DNA from: Richelia sp. CSU_2_1
GTDB lineage: Bacteria > Cyanobacteriota > Cyanobacteriia > Cyanobacteriales > Microcoleaceae
Direction of reading: 5' to 3'
NCBI GenBank assembly: GCA_012034575.1
Contig: JAAUPF010000012.1
Span: 1-64,000 of the forward strand
Length of the DNA: 64,000 nt
The notes under the pieces were generated by a model. That model did no database searches, had not been told where the DNA came from, and saw nothing but the letters and a program-made list of their open reading frames with translations. A program made the translations under genes and the position numbers. Below, piece by piece: positions 16,102 through 24,842 of the stretch. Numbering within the stretch: position 1 is the first letter of the stretch; every line of letters begins with the position of its first letter.

Positions 16102-16164
16102 TTACCCAGAACTCCTGTCGGGCCAAAAATAAAAGCCGTAATACCAGTTACTGAATAAAGTCAT
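16102..16164 (-). CDS. Leader peptide, 20 aa, 8 aromatic residues
   Basis: The peptide reads MTLFSNWYYGFYFWPDRSSG: three Phe, three Tyr and two Trp, seven of them within eight residues (7-14). Its stop codon TAA is followed 28 nt later by the terminator stem. The frame is also open upstream to 16251 through a Gln/Ser-rich stretch built from a 12-bp repeat (CAGCAACAATCT), so a longer form is possible. I prefer the ATG at 16164 because the ribosome-stalling model needs only this part. No strong ribosome binding site is visible (AGG about 12 nt upstream). The product would have a regulatory role in cis, not a function as a protein. Confidence 0.7.
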   Translation of the reverse strand: MTLFSNWYYGFYFWPDRSSG

Positions 16165-16230
16165 TGCTGTTTTCGCCTGTACTTCTTGTTGCTGAGATTG
16201 TTGCTGAGATTGTTGCTGGGAAGAAAGATA

Positions 16231-16309
16231 GAAAAAACAAAACCGCAGGTGTTAAGCTGCGGTTCGCCCGGATGTTCGCAGTGAACTGTCCATTCACTCC
16301 GGGCGAACC
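16231..16309 (-). other. Strong hairpin plus terminator-like structure upstream of the leader ORF
   Basis: On the minus strand a perfect 12-bp stem GGTTCGCCCGGA / TCCGGGCGAACC (16309-16261) encloses a smaller stem GTGAA / TTCAC. It is directly followed by CCGCAG - CUUAACAC - CUGCGG (16262-16243) and UUUUGUUUUUU. It could be the terminator of the upstream sulfotransferase transcript, the end of an unannotated small RNA, or a second regulatory hairpin of the aroF leader. Nothing known to me matches it. Confidence 0.5.
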
Positions 16310-16475
16310 TTCCAATACCAGAAATAAAAATAGCTGCTAGCTGCGAACATAAGTTGCGAACATAAGTAAAGATATCCAGTAAAACGCTGGGATTGGTGGA
16401 TTAATCACAACATTACCTGCAAACATAGCACACACAGACCGGAATGTCAAGCTATTGCGATCGAAAGATTTTTGG

Positions 16476-16548
16476 GGATTGGGAACTGGGGATTGGGGAT
16501 TGGGAATTGGGGATTGGGAATTGGGAATTGGGGATTGGGAATTGGGAA
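16476..16548. repeat. STRR, unit GGGATTG/GGAATTG
   Basis: About ten tandem 7-bp units (TGGGGAT, TGGGAAT). With the palindrome that follows at 16602 it fills the 3' flank of the sulfotransferase gene. Confidence 0.85.
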
Positions 16549-16601
16549 TTCTTTTCGGGACTTACGCCTCAAGTAGTTTGACAAACTATTAGTAGTAGTA
16601 A

Positions 16602-16618
16602 GGTGCGCAGTGCGCACC
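16602..16618. repeat. Palindrome GGTGCGCA-N-TGCGCACC family
   Basis: Perfect 8-1-8 palindrome. Further copies: 24826-24842, 30270-30286 (one change) and a double copy at 36919-36961. Most are preceded by AA and followed by CTAC or CCTAC. Dispersed palindromic repeat. Confidence 0.75.
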
Positions 16619-16638
16619 CTACAAATAGAGCATGATGG

Positions 16639-17402
16639 CTAATCCCAACCGAAATCTCGATCGAGCATTTCAGCGAGTCTTTGATTGTGCGATCGAAAGA
16701 ATGTTTTCAACTGCTGGTATACTGTTTCGCTGACGCGCGGATATTCTGTAGCATTATATTTCTCATAAATTTCGAGTTGGTGAGCGGGCAAATTTAAAAA
16801 ATTTAAAACTTTGTTGTAATTTTCGCAGGGATTGGCGTACAAGTCCTCGCTTTTGAGAATTAAGATTTGCTCTTTGGGAAATAGTTTCAGCCACGCTGGG
16901 AGTTGGTCGGCGTAGATGCCGCGTTGGAGATATGCGTGGTGTTGGTGCTCGTAACTGTAGTAGGTTGGATCGGCTAGGAGTTTTTCAAGTTCGCCTTTTA
17001 ATCTTTCTGGTTCGCGGGCGATCGCCTCTTCAATGATAGCGATTCGTATTGAATTTTTATATAGTAATAATAATGGGAAATTGCCCGCTCCACCGGGTTT
17101 CTCAGCAACGCAATTATTTTGACTTGCGGAAATAAATCATAGATACGCTGGGGAACCTGCGGGTGAAAAATATAGTAAGGGCTGGCTTCTCCCGCGAGCA
17201 AGTATTCGCCCTCGGATGAAGTTGAAAAATGGGAACAATACCAGTCTGTACTTTTATCGAAATTGAAGTCAAAATAATGTATTTCTTTTTGGGTAGCGGG
17301 GGCAATTTGGGGATGTTGGATCAAATAGCTGTACAGGGATGTCGTGCCGCCTTTTTGGACGCCGATGATGATGAAGTCGGGGGTTTTGAGAGTTGATTTC
17401 AT
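16639..17402 (-). pseudogene. Sulfotransferase family protein, interrupted by a frameshift
   Basis: PAPS-dependent sulfotransferase fold. The first frame (start ATG 17402) has the 5'-phosphosulfate loop 'IIGVQKGGTTSLYSYLIQHP' near residue 10 and the 3'-phosphate motif 'LLRNPVERAISHYYYY' near residue 105, then breaks at about 17033-17036. The sequence continues in the next frame as 'IEEAIAREPERLKGELEKLL' through 'LILKSEDLYANPCENYNKVL' to the stop at 16639. One missing T in a T-run (TTGAAGAGG for TTTGAAGAGG) restores a ~250-residue normal-length protein. So this is either a very recent pseudogene or a sequencing error. It could modify extracellular glycans; the substrate is unknown. Confidence 0.85.
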
Positions 17403-17888
17403 AATTGGCAATGTTATTTGACGCTGCATTAGTATCAGTCGATCCAGCGTCGAGCTGCCGATCGATATACAGCAAATTTCAAGTCGATCGTTCTAGTGTT
17501 TTATTCTAGTGTTTTACGAACTGCTTTAATTTTCTCTAGCAGTTTTAGTATCAATGAGATGCACTCGATCGAGCGATTACCAATTATCAATTACCAATTG
17601 CCGATCGCCCTTGCGTACCTCATATTACACCAAAATTGTAATAATTCACTTTCACTCCATCCCCCACAGTCAGCAGTCCCATCTAGTCTCAGCCGTGAGG
17701 CATCCGGAATCTTTGACTGTATCTTTTTTGCCGATCGACCCAACCCGTGCAATAATAATATGACTTGCACGAAAACTCTATCAGTAGGGTAAATACCGCC
17801 TGAATTACCGCTACATATAGCGTCTCAACTGTCAATAGGTGCAAGTGTCAAATAAAAACCGGCTGTTGCACTACACAGATTTTTCCTA
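17403..17888. other. Intergenic region, no gene recognised
   Basis: This 486-bp divergent gap holds a short CAATTAC/CAATTATC repeat near 17578-17600. Short open frames here (17496-17792, 17554-17763) have no coding character. I see no RNA gene. Confidence 0.5.
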
Positions 17889-18917
17889 ATGCCTGAAGTC
17901 CCCCAAACACCTGCAGAACTTGCCGAAGCCCTCAGCGGCTTTACCGATATCAACTTTCAATTGCCAGATCCCGAAGACGAACAAATACCCGACTTCGATT
18001 TTGACAAACAAGTTGACACAGCATGGAAAGTGTGCGATCGATTTGACTTGCAAACTGACATCTGGCGGGGGCGCATTCTCCGAACAGTCAGAGACAGAGA
18101 AAAAAAAGGTGGCGACGGGCGCGGTACCGGCTTCTTGAACTGGCTCAAAGAACGAGAAATTGGCAAAAGTCAAGCCTATTCTTTGATAGAATTAGCTAAA
18201 AGCGCCGACACCCTAATCGAGCAAGGAGATTTAGATCCAGACTCGATTAGAAACTTCAGCAAAAGAGCTTTTGTCGAAACAGCCAAATCATCCCCCGAAG
18301 TGCAGCAAATGGTAACAGATGCAGCAGCCAAGGGCGATCGAATTACCAGGCGCGAAGTCAAACAGCTATCCGATGAATGGATGGCAATGAATTCAGATTT
18401 ACTGCCTGAAGAAATCAAAGAAAAAGCAACTACAGGTTCCCTGCCACCGCGCTACCTCGCTCCTTTAGTCAAAGAAATGGAGAAACTATCTCCATCTCAC
18501 CAAACCGAAATTCAAAAAGAAATAGCAGAAAATCCCGACGTAGAAACAGTCAGACAGCTAACTTCCGACGCCAAAAACCTATCGAAATATCTCGACGCTG
18601 CAGCTCAAGTCCAAGCGCTCAATCAATCGCATTTAGACATGGAAATGGCTTTAGAAGAAGCTTTGCGAGTGGGATGTTTGGGAACTACAGCGGATGTTGT
18701 CAAACAAGCGGCACAGCTAGAACAAACTGTCATCAAACTCTACACTATTTGGAAACGTTTGAGCAGTTTGGCCGATCGATTGTACGTAGATACAGGAGCG
18801 AGTACCCCTAATTTGCGCTTGCTTTTAGGATGTTTGGACACTCTTTCAGGAGAAACGATCGAAGTTGATTTTGGAGATGGAGAACGATCTGTTCGCTTGC
18901 AAATTTTAGGCGAATAA
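17889..18917 (+). CDS. Conserved cyanobacterial protein with ParB-like helical core, function unknown
   Basis: A 342-residue acidic soluble protein. The region around residues 85-155 ('GFLNWLKEREIGKSQAYSLIELAKSADTL', 'SIRNFSKRAFVETAKSSPEVQQMVTDAAAKGDRITRREVKQL') reads like the DNA-binding helices of ParB/KorB-type proteins: a helix-turn-helix after 'IGKSQAYSLI', then the 'ITRREVKQLSDEW' type helix. The C-terminal half has a helical coiled region ('LSKYLDAAAQVQALNQSHLDMEMALEEAL') and a small beta-rich end. No ParB CTPase box (GERRxRA) is visible. The nearby genes give no hint. A DNA-binding role is a guess from the look of the sequence. Confidence 0.65.
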   Translation: MPEVPQTPAELAEALSGFTDINFQLPDPEDEQIPDFDFDKQVDTAWKVCDRFDLQTDIWRGRILRTVRDREKKGGDGRGTGFLNWLKEREIGKSQAYSLIELAKSADTLIEQGDLDPDSIRNFSKRAFVETAKSSPEVQQMVTDAAAKGDRITRREVKQLSDEWMAMNSDLLPEEIKEKATTGSLPPRYLAPLVKEMEKLSPSHQTEIQKEIAENPDVETVRQLTSDAKNLSKYLDAAAQVQALNQSHLDMEMALEEALRVGCLGTTADVVKQAAQLEQTVIKLYTIWKRLSSLADRLYVDTGASTPNLRLLLGCLDTLSGETIEVDFGDGERSVRLQILGE

Positions 18918-19056
18918 ATCTACCTTCACCGCCGCCGATCGACATAGATCGATCGCTTAAATATCTTAGTCGATCGGCCAAAAAAGGTACAATAAATAAA
19001 ATTGCCAGCCACGCCAAAAAGGAGAGAATGAATAAAAATAATCCTAGCTTTTGCAT
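18808..19056 (-). CDS. Possible truncated small membrane protein
   Basis: The first 27 codons (ATG 19056) encode one good hydrophobic segment, 'MQKLGLFLFILSFLAWLAIL' followed by FIVPF, a style shared by small cyanobacterial 'transporter suppressor'-like proteins. The frame then runs into low-complexity sequence and overlaps the 3' end of the upstream plus-strand gene by 110 bp, where it is merely a shadow. I read it as the 5' remnant of a membrane protein gene whose rest is lost. Weak support. Confidence 0.3.
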   Translation of the reverse strand: MQKLGLFLFILSFLAWLAILFIVPFLADRLRYLSDRSMSIGGGEGRFIRLKFASEQIVLHLQNQLRSFLLKECPNILKASAN

Positions 19057-19185
19057 GAATTTATTTATATTTGGGATTTAACAGCTCCCGCGACCTCAAA
19101 ACTGTATAAGTTCAATGAAAAAAATTTTGGATTTCAAGTTTTCAAAACTGATAAAAAACTTCCAGCCACATCTGCGGAATGTGGG

Positions 19186-19581
19186 CTACAAACTCCACTC
19201 GGCATTCTGCAAAACGACTCGATAGCCATCTGGGTCTTCAAAAGTGACTCCATCTTTATCCCAATAGGAGTTGTAGGAAGGAACAGGCTCGCATCCAATT
19301 GCTTTCATTCGCTCAACAGCCTGCTGCCACTCTTCTTGGTTGGGAAGATAGAAGACAGTGAGGTTATCTCGAGTTGGAGCGCGACCTACAGTATGTCCTC
19401 GATGATGGGTGAATTCAAAGTGGTAGCTTTCTCCTGGCATCCCAACCATTACTCCATCAAAACCTTCATGGTTCTCAAAACGAGTGAGAATTTGCAGCCC
19501 TAAACCTTCTGTGTAGAAGCGAACGACCAAATCTAGGCAATCCGTTGGACGAGCAACCCGCAACACCTTTCCTTGAAGCAT
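19186..19581 (-). CDS. VOC (glyoxalase/bleomycin resistance fold) family protein
   Basis: A 131-residue single-domain vicinal oxygen chelate protein. It has the paired beta-alpha-beta modules 'LRVARPTDCLDLVVRFYTEGLGLQILTRF' region and 'AVERMKAIGCEPVPSYNSYWDKDGVTFEDPDGYRVVL'. Candidate metal ligands are His in 'YHFEFTHHRGH' and the C-terminal Glu/Asp of 'TFEDPDGY'. It resembles YycE-like members; the substrate cannot be inferred. I chose the ATG at 19581 because upstream in-frame sequence shows no conservation and overlaps the neighbouring permease. It is preceded on the same strand by the sugar permease gene (107 bp gap). Confidence 0.85.
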   Translation of the reverse strand: MLQGKVLRVARPTDCLDLVVRFYTEGLGLQILTRFENHEGFDGVMVGMPGESYHFEFTHHRGHTVGRAPTRDNLTVFYLPNQEEWQQAVERMKAIGCEPVPSYNSYWDKDGVTFEDPDGYRVVLQNAEWSL

Positions 19582-19687
19582 AAATATTTTCTCCAAAGTT
19601 CTTTTTGCTAAATCCCTGTCCCTACAGCGATTATAAATGTAGTGGATCGATGAGAAATCTGCTTTAGGTGCGATCGTCCACTCAAAC

Positions 19688-20506
19688 TTAATTCTTAATC
19701 CCCGTCGCCGCAATCCCCCGAATAAACTGTCGCTGACCCGCCAAAAACAACACCACCACCGGCACAGTTCCAATTACCACCGCCGCCATCAACAACTGCC
19801 AACTGCTAGTAAACTGTTCCTGAAACTCGGCCAAAACCAACTGTACGGTTCGCAACTCCGGGCGCGTCGTAAACACCAGCGGCTTAAACAAATCGTTCCA
19901 CTCCCCGATAAAAGTAAACAAAAACAGCGTCACCAAAGCCGGCCTCGCCAAAGGCAACATTACCCGCCACAAAACCTGCCAGCGGTTAGCCCCATCCAAC
20001 ACCGCAGCCTCCTCCAACTCCACCGGAATTGTCAAAAAATACTGCCGAAGCAAAAAAATCCCAAAACCGTTAGCTGCTGTCGGCAAAATCAGAGCACCGT
20101 AAGTATTCAGCAAATGACCCCACTTCAAAACCAAGAAAATCGGAATCACCAAAAGCTGAAACGGAATTACCAGCGTTGCCAACACCGCCAACACCACAGC
20201 CTGCCGCCCCCAAAACTTCAGCCTGGCCAAAGCATAACCCGCTAAAGCAGAAGTCACCACCTGAAAACCAGTTACCGCCAGGGCGACTAAAGTAGAATTG
20301 GCAAACGCCAGCAGGAAATTCCCCCGCCGCCAAGCTTCCTGATAGTTCGCCAAAGTCAGACCTGCTGCCTTGACGCCGACACCAGATGGCGAAAGAGAAA
20401 CCAAAAATACAGCAGCCAGCGGCAGCAATACCAACCCTGCCCCCGCCAGTAACAAAATAAAATTTACTAGGTCTAGGACTTGAGACCTGTCAAACGATTT
20501 ACCCAC
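19688..20506 (-). CDS. Carbohydrate ABC transporter permease (MalG/LacG-like)
   Basis: Inner-membrane subunit of a CUT1-type sugar importer. It has about six membrane segments and the EAA loop 'EELEEAAVLDGANRWQVLWRVMLPLARPAL' type motif near residues 180-215 (seen as ELEEAAVLDGANRWQVLWRV). 272 residues is normal. The MalF-type partner permease, the sugar-binding protein and the ATPase are not adjacent: upstream is a 480-bp gap and a plus-strand gene. So this is an orphan subunit in this window, and its sugar is unknown. Confidence 0.88.
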   Translation of the reverse strand: MGKSFDRSQVLDLVNFILLLAGAGLVLLPLAAVFLVSLSPSGVGVKAAGLTLANYQEAWRRGNFLLAFANSTLVALAVTGFQVVTSALAGYALARLKFWGRQAVVLAVLATLVIPFQLLVIPIFLVLKWGHLLNTYGALILPTAANGFGIFLLRQYFLTIPVELEEAAVLDGANRWQVLWRVMLPLARPALVTLFLFTFIGEWNDLFKPLVFTTRPELRTVQLVLAEFQEQFTSSWQLLMAAVVIGTVPVVVLFLAGQRQFIRGIAATGIKN

Positions 20507-20989
20507 ATCAACCTCCAGGTTAACTCCAGCAAGTCGCCAAGCTTGGGACTGAGAGCCGCCACAAACTTCTCAATTCATCTAAAATAGTAAGCCGGTGGGG
20601 GTCTCATACCCGATCGCCCCCAAAAGCCACTAAAACTGATAAATTTATTGTTGAAAATAGTTAAAGTGTACTATGGCTTCATTGAAGTTAAAATAACTTT
20701 ACAAGGAACAAAGCTGAAGGCCCGGCGATTTTAGGCGGGGGATCGAAGCCAGCAGTAGACTGGACTCTACCAGTAAAAAGCAACCACAATCTCATCTTGG
20801 ACGATCGAGCGAGTGAGTAGCAATTGTCTGGCACGACCTTTAAGGATAAAACTTGTTGCGGATTCATCCCCAGCAAAGTTTGTCCCCATAAATCCCCGCC
20901 TATCGATGTCCGGAGAATGCCAACCCTGTCTTAACATCCAAAACTCTACTTGCCCCACAGCTCATTTGCAATCAGGAGACAAAATATTT
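20507..20989. other. Divergent intergenic region upstream of ado
   Basis: 483 bp between the permease gene and ado. The ado frame is open upstream to 20813 without a better start, but homologues begin at 20990, so this is probably a long 5' leader. The ribosome binding site AGGAGA is at 20974-20979. No repeats or RNA structures could be named. Confidence 0.5.
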
Positions 20990-21682
20990 ATGCCCCAGCT
21001 TGAGGCGATCCCAGCAATTGACTTTCAAACCGCAACTTACAAAGACGCTTACAGCCGAATCAACGCCATCGTGATTGAAGGCGAACAAGAAGCTCACGAT
21101 AATTACCTACAATTGGCCGAAATGCTGGCTGACAACAAGGAAGAGTTAGTTGGCTTGTCGAAGATGGAGAACCGCCACATGAAAGGCTTTCAAGCTTGCG
21201 GGCGGAATCTCAAGGTAACGCCGGACATGGAATTTGCCAAAGAATTCTTTGCCGAACTGCACGGCAACTTCCAACAAGCCCATGCCGAGGGTAAAGTGGT
21301 AACTTGTTTGCTGATCCAATCCCTAATTATCGAATGTTTTGCGATCGCAGCCTACAACATTTATATTCCTGTCGCCGATGATTTTGCTCGCAAAATCACC
21401 GAAGGTGTCGTCAAAGATGAATACAGCCACCTCAACTTTGGAGAAGTCTGGCTGCAAGCTCATTTTGAGGAATCCAAAGCCGAACTCGAAGCAGCTAACC
21501 GCCAAAACCTGCCCATTGTTTGGAAAATGCTCAACAATGTCGCCGACGACGCCCGCGTCTTGGGTATGGAAAAAGATGCTTTAGTTGAAGACTTTATGAT
21601 TGCCTACGGCGAAGCCCTGGGCAACATCGGTTTTAACAACCGCGACATCATGCGGATGTCAGCACAAGGCCTCGCAGCTTAA
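20990..21682 (+). CDS. ado: Aldehyde-deformylating oxygenase (alkane synthase)
   Basis: Non-heme di-iron enzyme that converts fatty aldehydes to Cn-1 alkanes plus formate, in the cytosol. The di-iron ligands sit where the family places them: Glu32 ([10 protein letters not shown]), Glu60 and His63 ([10 protein letters not shown]), then Glu in '[15 protein letters not shown]', and Glu/His in '[13 protein letters not shown]'. The 230-residue length from the ATG at 20990 matches the family. It lies 153 bp upstream of aar, in the conserved order ado-aar-accA-SDR-folE found in other cyanobacteria, so aldehyde should be channelled from the next gene product. Confidence 0.96.
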   Translation: MPQLEAIPAIDFQTATYKDAYSRINAIVIEGEQEAHDNYLQLAEMLADNKEELVGLSKMENRHMKGFQACGRNLKVTPDMEFAKEFFAELHGNFQQAHAEGKVVTCLLIQSLIIECFAIAAYNIYIPVADDFARKITEGVVKDEYSHLNFGEVWLQAHFEESKAELEAANRQNLPIVWKMLNNVADDARVLGMEKDALVEDFMIAYGEALGNIGFNNRDIMRMSAQGLAA

Positions 21683-21773
21683 TCTATTTGGAAGTAAGGA
21701 ATGGGAGCAAAATTAAAATACAAAATCAAAAAATGACTTTTTCATTTTTGATTTTGAAAAATACAAGATTTTA

Positions 21774-21824
21774 ATTCTTCCTTCTTCCTTCTTCCTTCTT
21801 CCTTCTTCCTTCTTCCTTCATCTG
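21774..21824. repeat. STRR, unit CTTCCTT
   Basis: About seven copies of TTCTTCC between ado and aar, ending 12 bp before the aar ATG. It replaces any obvious ribosome binding site for aar. Confidence 0.85.
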
Positions 21825-21835
21825 ACGACAACTTA

Positions 21836-22858
21836 ATGTTTGGTTTAATCGGTCACTTAACAAGCTTGGAACACGCCCAGTCAGTAGCTAACGAGCTTGG
21901 CTATCCAGAATACGGCGATCAAGGTCTCGATTTTTGGTGCAGCGCACCGCCCCAAATAGTTGATAGTATCACTGTCACTAGCATCACCGGGCAAAAAATA
22001 GAAGGTCGCTATGTAGAGTCCTGTTTTCTGCCAGAAATGCTGGCGACTCGCAGGATTAAGGCAGCCACTCGCAAAGTGCTAAATGCGATGGCTCACGCTC
22101 AAAAACACGGGATTAATATCACTGCTTTAGGCGGCTTTTCTTCAATCATTTTTGAAAACTTCAACTTGCAGCAAATCAAGCAAATTCGCAATCTGAAATT
22201 GGAATTTGAAAGGTTTACCACTGGCAATACTCACACGGCTTACATCATCTGCCGCCAAGTAGAAGAAGCAGCGCCAAAATTGGGAATCGAACTGTCAAAA
22301 GCTACCGTGGCTGTGTGCGGTGCTACGGGCGATATTGGCAGCGCTGTCTGTCGCTGGCTCAGCGCTAAAACAAATGTAGCAGAATTGCTGCTGATTGCGC
22401 GCGATCGAGAACGCTTGCAATCTTTGCAGTCGGAGTTGGGGCGAGGCAAAATTATGGAGCTGGAAGAAGCTCTGCCTCAAGCTGATATTGTGGTCTGGGT
22501 AGCGAGTATGCCCAAGGGTGTAGAAATAGACCCCCAGGAATTGAAGCAACCTTGTTTGATGATTGATGGCGGCTATCCGAAAAACCTAGCAACTCAAGTT
22601 CAGCACCCGGACATTTACGTGCTCAACGGTGGCATTGTCGAGCATTCCCTAGATATTGAATGGAAAATCATGAAGATTGTCAATATGGACGTGCCGGGCC
22701 GACAGTTATTTGCTTGTTTTGCCGAATCTATGCTGCTGGAATTTGAAAAGTTGTACACCAATTTTTCTTGGGGCAGAAATCAAATTACTGTGGAAAAGAT
22801 GGAGCAAATCGGTCAGATTTCTGTTAAGCACGGGTTCCGACCTTTGATGTCATTTTGA
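21836..22858 (+). CDS. aar: Long-chain acyl-[acyl-carrier-protein] reductase
   Basis: NADPH-dependent reduction of acyl-ACP (or acyl-CoA) to the fatty aldehyde used by ADO. The 340-residue protein has the Rossmann motif '[18 protein letters not shown]' near residue 165 and the C-terminal segment '[15 protein letters not shown]' carrying the cysteine expected to form the acyl-enzyme (about residue 294 in the family). N-terminal '[15 protein letters not shown]' is characteristic. It follows ado in the same direction and together they form the cyanobacterial hydrocarbon pathway. The ribosome binding region is occupied by STRR sequence. Confidence 0.96.
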   Translation: MFGLIGHLTSLEHAQSVANELGYPEYGDQGLDFWCSAPPQIVDSITVTSITGQKIEGRYVESCFLPEMLATRRIKAATRKVLNAMAHAQKHGINITALGGFSSIIFENFNLQQIKQIRNLKLEFERFTTGNTHTAYIICRQVEEAAPKLGIELSKATVAVCGATGDIGSAVCRWLSAKTNVAELLLIARDRERLQSLQSELGRGKIMELEEALPQADIVVWVASMPKGVEIDPQELKQPCLMIDGGYPKNLATQVQHPDIYVLNGGIVEHSLDIEWKIMKIVNMDVPGRQLFACFAESMLLEFEKLYTNFSWGRNQITVEKMEQIGQISVKHGFRPLMSF

Positions 22859-22878
22859 GCCGATCGAATCTAGGTTTT

Positions 22879-22931
22879 GGGTGTTAGGTATTAGGTATTA
22901 GGTGTTAGGTATGAGGTGTTAGGTGTTAGGC
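22879..22931. repeat. STRR, unit GGTGTTA/GGTATTA
   Basis: Seven or more copies downstream of aar; followed by inverted-orientation units (CTACCTGA, CTAACACC) at 22945-22975, so the pair can form a hairpin between convergent genes. Confidence 0.8.
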
Positions 22932-22995
22932 TTAGCCTCTTTTAGCTACTACCTGACCTGCCTGCTACCTAACACCGCTATGTATTTTAAGGCTG

Positions 22996-23475
22996 CTAAA
23001 CGGAATTATCTCCGCAGTTTTTGATACTCATAACATCGATAATTTTTTTACCCATTTCCTCGGAGATATCTAAAGCGGCTGAAAGTTCGATTAAGAATTC
23101 CTTTTCTTCTTGAGTAAAAACTCCGTCCACCAACACCAAATCAGTTGCAATTGCAAAAGCTGTTGTTCTAAGCTGAGGCGTCAAGGCTGTCTTTGCTGCA
23201 GCAAATACCTCTGCGGGACTGTACTCGCGACTCAAGTTCAGGACTTTCTTGAACAATTCCTGGAATTGTTCGCCAGAATAGGATCTGAACAAGCGAATGT
23301 GATTGGCGGCCAGAGTTTGTCTTTCTTCTTCAGATATTTGACCGTCGGCGGCGACAGCTAATACGGAAATCGCTGTCAAGGCTTCGGAAGAAGTAAGTTC
23401 GATCGTGCTTGTGTCGCTTGTTGCATTTCCGAACAGTTCAGCAGGATTGGGTCTTTTTTGGCTGTGGGCGGACAT
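22996..23475 (-). CDS. TerB-like tellurite resistance domain protein
   Basis: A 159-residue soluble helical protein with the two TerB half-repeats: 'ALTAISVLAVAADGQISEEERQTLAANHI' and 'AFAIATDLVLVDGVFTQEEKEFLIELSAALDI'. Both carry the DG-x-(I/F)-x-x-E-E acidic motif thought to bind divalent metal. No terminase-like or tellurite operon partners are near, so the resistance name is only a family label. It interrupts, on the opposite strand, the otherwise conserved alkane/fatty acid neighbourhood between aar and accA. The start is ATG at 23475. Confidence 0.85.
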   Translation of the reverse strand: MSAHSQKRPNPAELFGNATSDTSTIELTSSEALTAISVLAVAADGQISEEERQTLAANHIRLFRSYSGEQFQELFKKVLNLSREYSPAEVFAAAKTALTPQLRTTAFAIATDLVLVDGVFTQEEKEFLIELSAALDISEEMGKKIIDVMSIKNCGDNSV

Positions 23476-23484
23476 AGGTAAATA

Positions 23485-23538
23485 GTTGACAGTTGACAGT
23501 TGACAGTTGACAGTTGATAGTTGACAGTTGACAGTTGA
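23485..23538. repeat. STRR, unit GTTGACA
   Basis: Eight tandem heptamers immediately upstream of the TerB-like gene, occupying its likely ribosome binding and promoter-proximal region. Confidence 0.85.
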
Positions 23539-23790
23539 TATATGAACTACACCATATTTAAACCGAGTCTTCCAAACAATCCACTACGAACCGATTATTA
23601 ATATTTGGCAAAAATTAAGAATGAGCAATAATATTTTATCAGAAGAAGCTCTGTTGATAGTTGACAGTTGAGAATTGGTAATTCTCCCACTCTCCTCATC
23701 TGGCCCTCTCCCCATCTCCCCCTTTTGCGACAGCACCTAAAGCGGTAGGATCTAGAGAGAGTCGATCGAAAACTTATAAAAATTCTCAGC

Positions 23791-24771
23791 GTGCCAAACC
23801 CCGAACGCAAACCACTACTCTTAGATTTTGAAAAGCCGCTGGCAGAACTCGAAACCCGAATTCACCAGATCCGCGAGCTCGCTGATGAAAACGGCGTCGA
23901 TGTTTCCGACGAAATTCGCAAGCTCGAAGCCCGCAGCATCCAACTGCGACAAGAGATTTTTAGCAGCTTGTCCCCCATGCAGCGGCTGCAACTGGCCCGC
24001 CACCCGCGCCGCCCGAGTACCCTCGATTACATTCAGGCAATTAGCGACGAATGGATCGAGCTTCACGGCGACCGGCGCGGCGGAGACGATCCGGCCCTCG
24101 TCGGCGGAATTGCCCGCATAGACGGCCGATCGACCGTGATTCTCGGCCACCAAAAAGGACGCGACACTAAAGACAATATCGCCCGCAACTTCGGCATGGC
24201 AGCGCCTGGAGGCTACCGCAAAGCCTTGCGGCTGATGGAACACGCCGATCGCTTCGGAATGCCGATTTTCACCTTTATCGATACTCCGGGGGCTTGGGCG
24301 GGCTTGGAAGCCGAACAGTTCGGACAGGGAGAGGCAATTGCTTGCAATCTCCGAGAGATGTTTCGCCTGGACGTTCCGATTATTTGTACTGTCATCGGCG
24401 AGGGCGGGTCCGGCGGTGCTTTGGGCATCGGCGTGGGCGAGCGGCTGTTGATGCTAGAGCATTCGGTTTATACCGTGGCTACCCCCGAAGCTTGCGCGGC
24501 TATTCTCTGGAAAGACTCGGCTAAAGCTCCCCAAGCTGCAGAAGCTCTCAAAATTACTTCCTGGGATTTGAAAAACCTCGGCATTCTCGATCAAATCGTT
24601 CCGGAGCCTGTCGGCGGCGCTCACTCAAATCCCCTCAAAGCTGCGTCCGCGCTCAAACAAGCTCTGTTGGACAACTTAGCAGAACTGACTCAGATGACCG
24701 GCCAACAGCGGCGGCAACTCCGGTATCAAAAGTTCCGCCACATCGGCGTGTTCTCGGAGATTTCGGCTTGA
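23791..24771 (+). CDS. accA: Acetyl-CoA carboxylase carboxyltransferase subunit alpha
   Basis: Alpha subunit of the carboxyltransferase that, with AccD, moves carboxyl from biotin to acetyl-CoA, giving malonyl-CoA for fatty acid synthesis. The 326-residue sequence opens with the conserved '[21 protein letters not shown]'. It has '[19 protein letters not shown]', '[18 protein letters not shown]' and the oxyanion region '[14 protein letters not shown]'. The start is GTG at 23791, since homologues begin a few residues before LLDFEKP and no ATG is available. It belongs to the conserved alkane/fatty acid neighbourhood. Confidence 0.95.
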   Translation: MPNPERKPLLLDFEKPLAELETRIHQIRELADENGVDVSDEIRKLEARSIQLRQEIFSSLSPMQRLQLARHPRRPSTLDYIQAISDEWIELHGDRRGGDDPALVGGIARIDGRSTVILGHQKGRDTKDNIARNFGMAAPGGYRKALRLMEHADRFGMPIFTFIDTPGAWAGLEAEQFGQGEAIACNLREMFRLDVPIICTVIGEGGSGGALGIGVGERLLMLEHSVYTVATPEACAAILWKDSAKAPQAAEALKITSWDLKNLGILDQIVPEPVGGAHSNPLKAASALKQALLDNLAELTQMTGQQRRQLRYQKFRHIGVFSEISA

Positions 24772-24825
24772 TTCGATCGATTCAAACAGGCTGCGTGCGC
24801 TCTGACAGGCGAGCGATAGCGTTAA

Positions 24826-24842
24826 GGTGCGCACTGCGCACC
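24826..24842. repeat. Palindrome GGTGCGCACTGCGCACC
   Basis: Copy of the GGTGCGCA-N-TGCGCACC family downstream of accA. The rest of the 24772-25104 gap shows an A/T-rich inverted repeat CTTAAC / GTTAAG near 24986-25007 and nothing else I can name. Confidence 0.7.

Larger units (their letters stand above)
16044..16164 (-). promoter_or_regulatory. Putative aromatic amino acid attenuator upstream of aroF
   Basis: In transcript order: a leader ORF with W-Y-Y-G-F-Y-F-W codons (16164-16102); an element GAGUUCUGGGU inside its last codons (16114-16104); its 11-nt complement ACCCGGAACUC (16076-16066, one G.U pair); and a terminator stem sharing that complement (16074-16053) with a U9 tract. Stalling at aromatic codons would free the first element to form the antiterminator. 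A ribosome at the stop codon would cover it and let the terminator form. The complementarities are seen in the sequence; the mechanism is inferred from classical attenuators. Confidence 0.75.
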
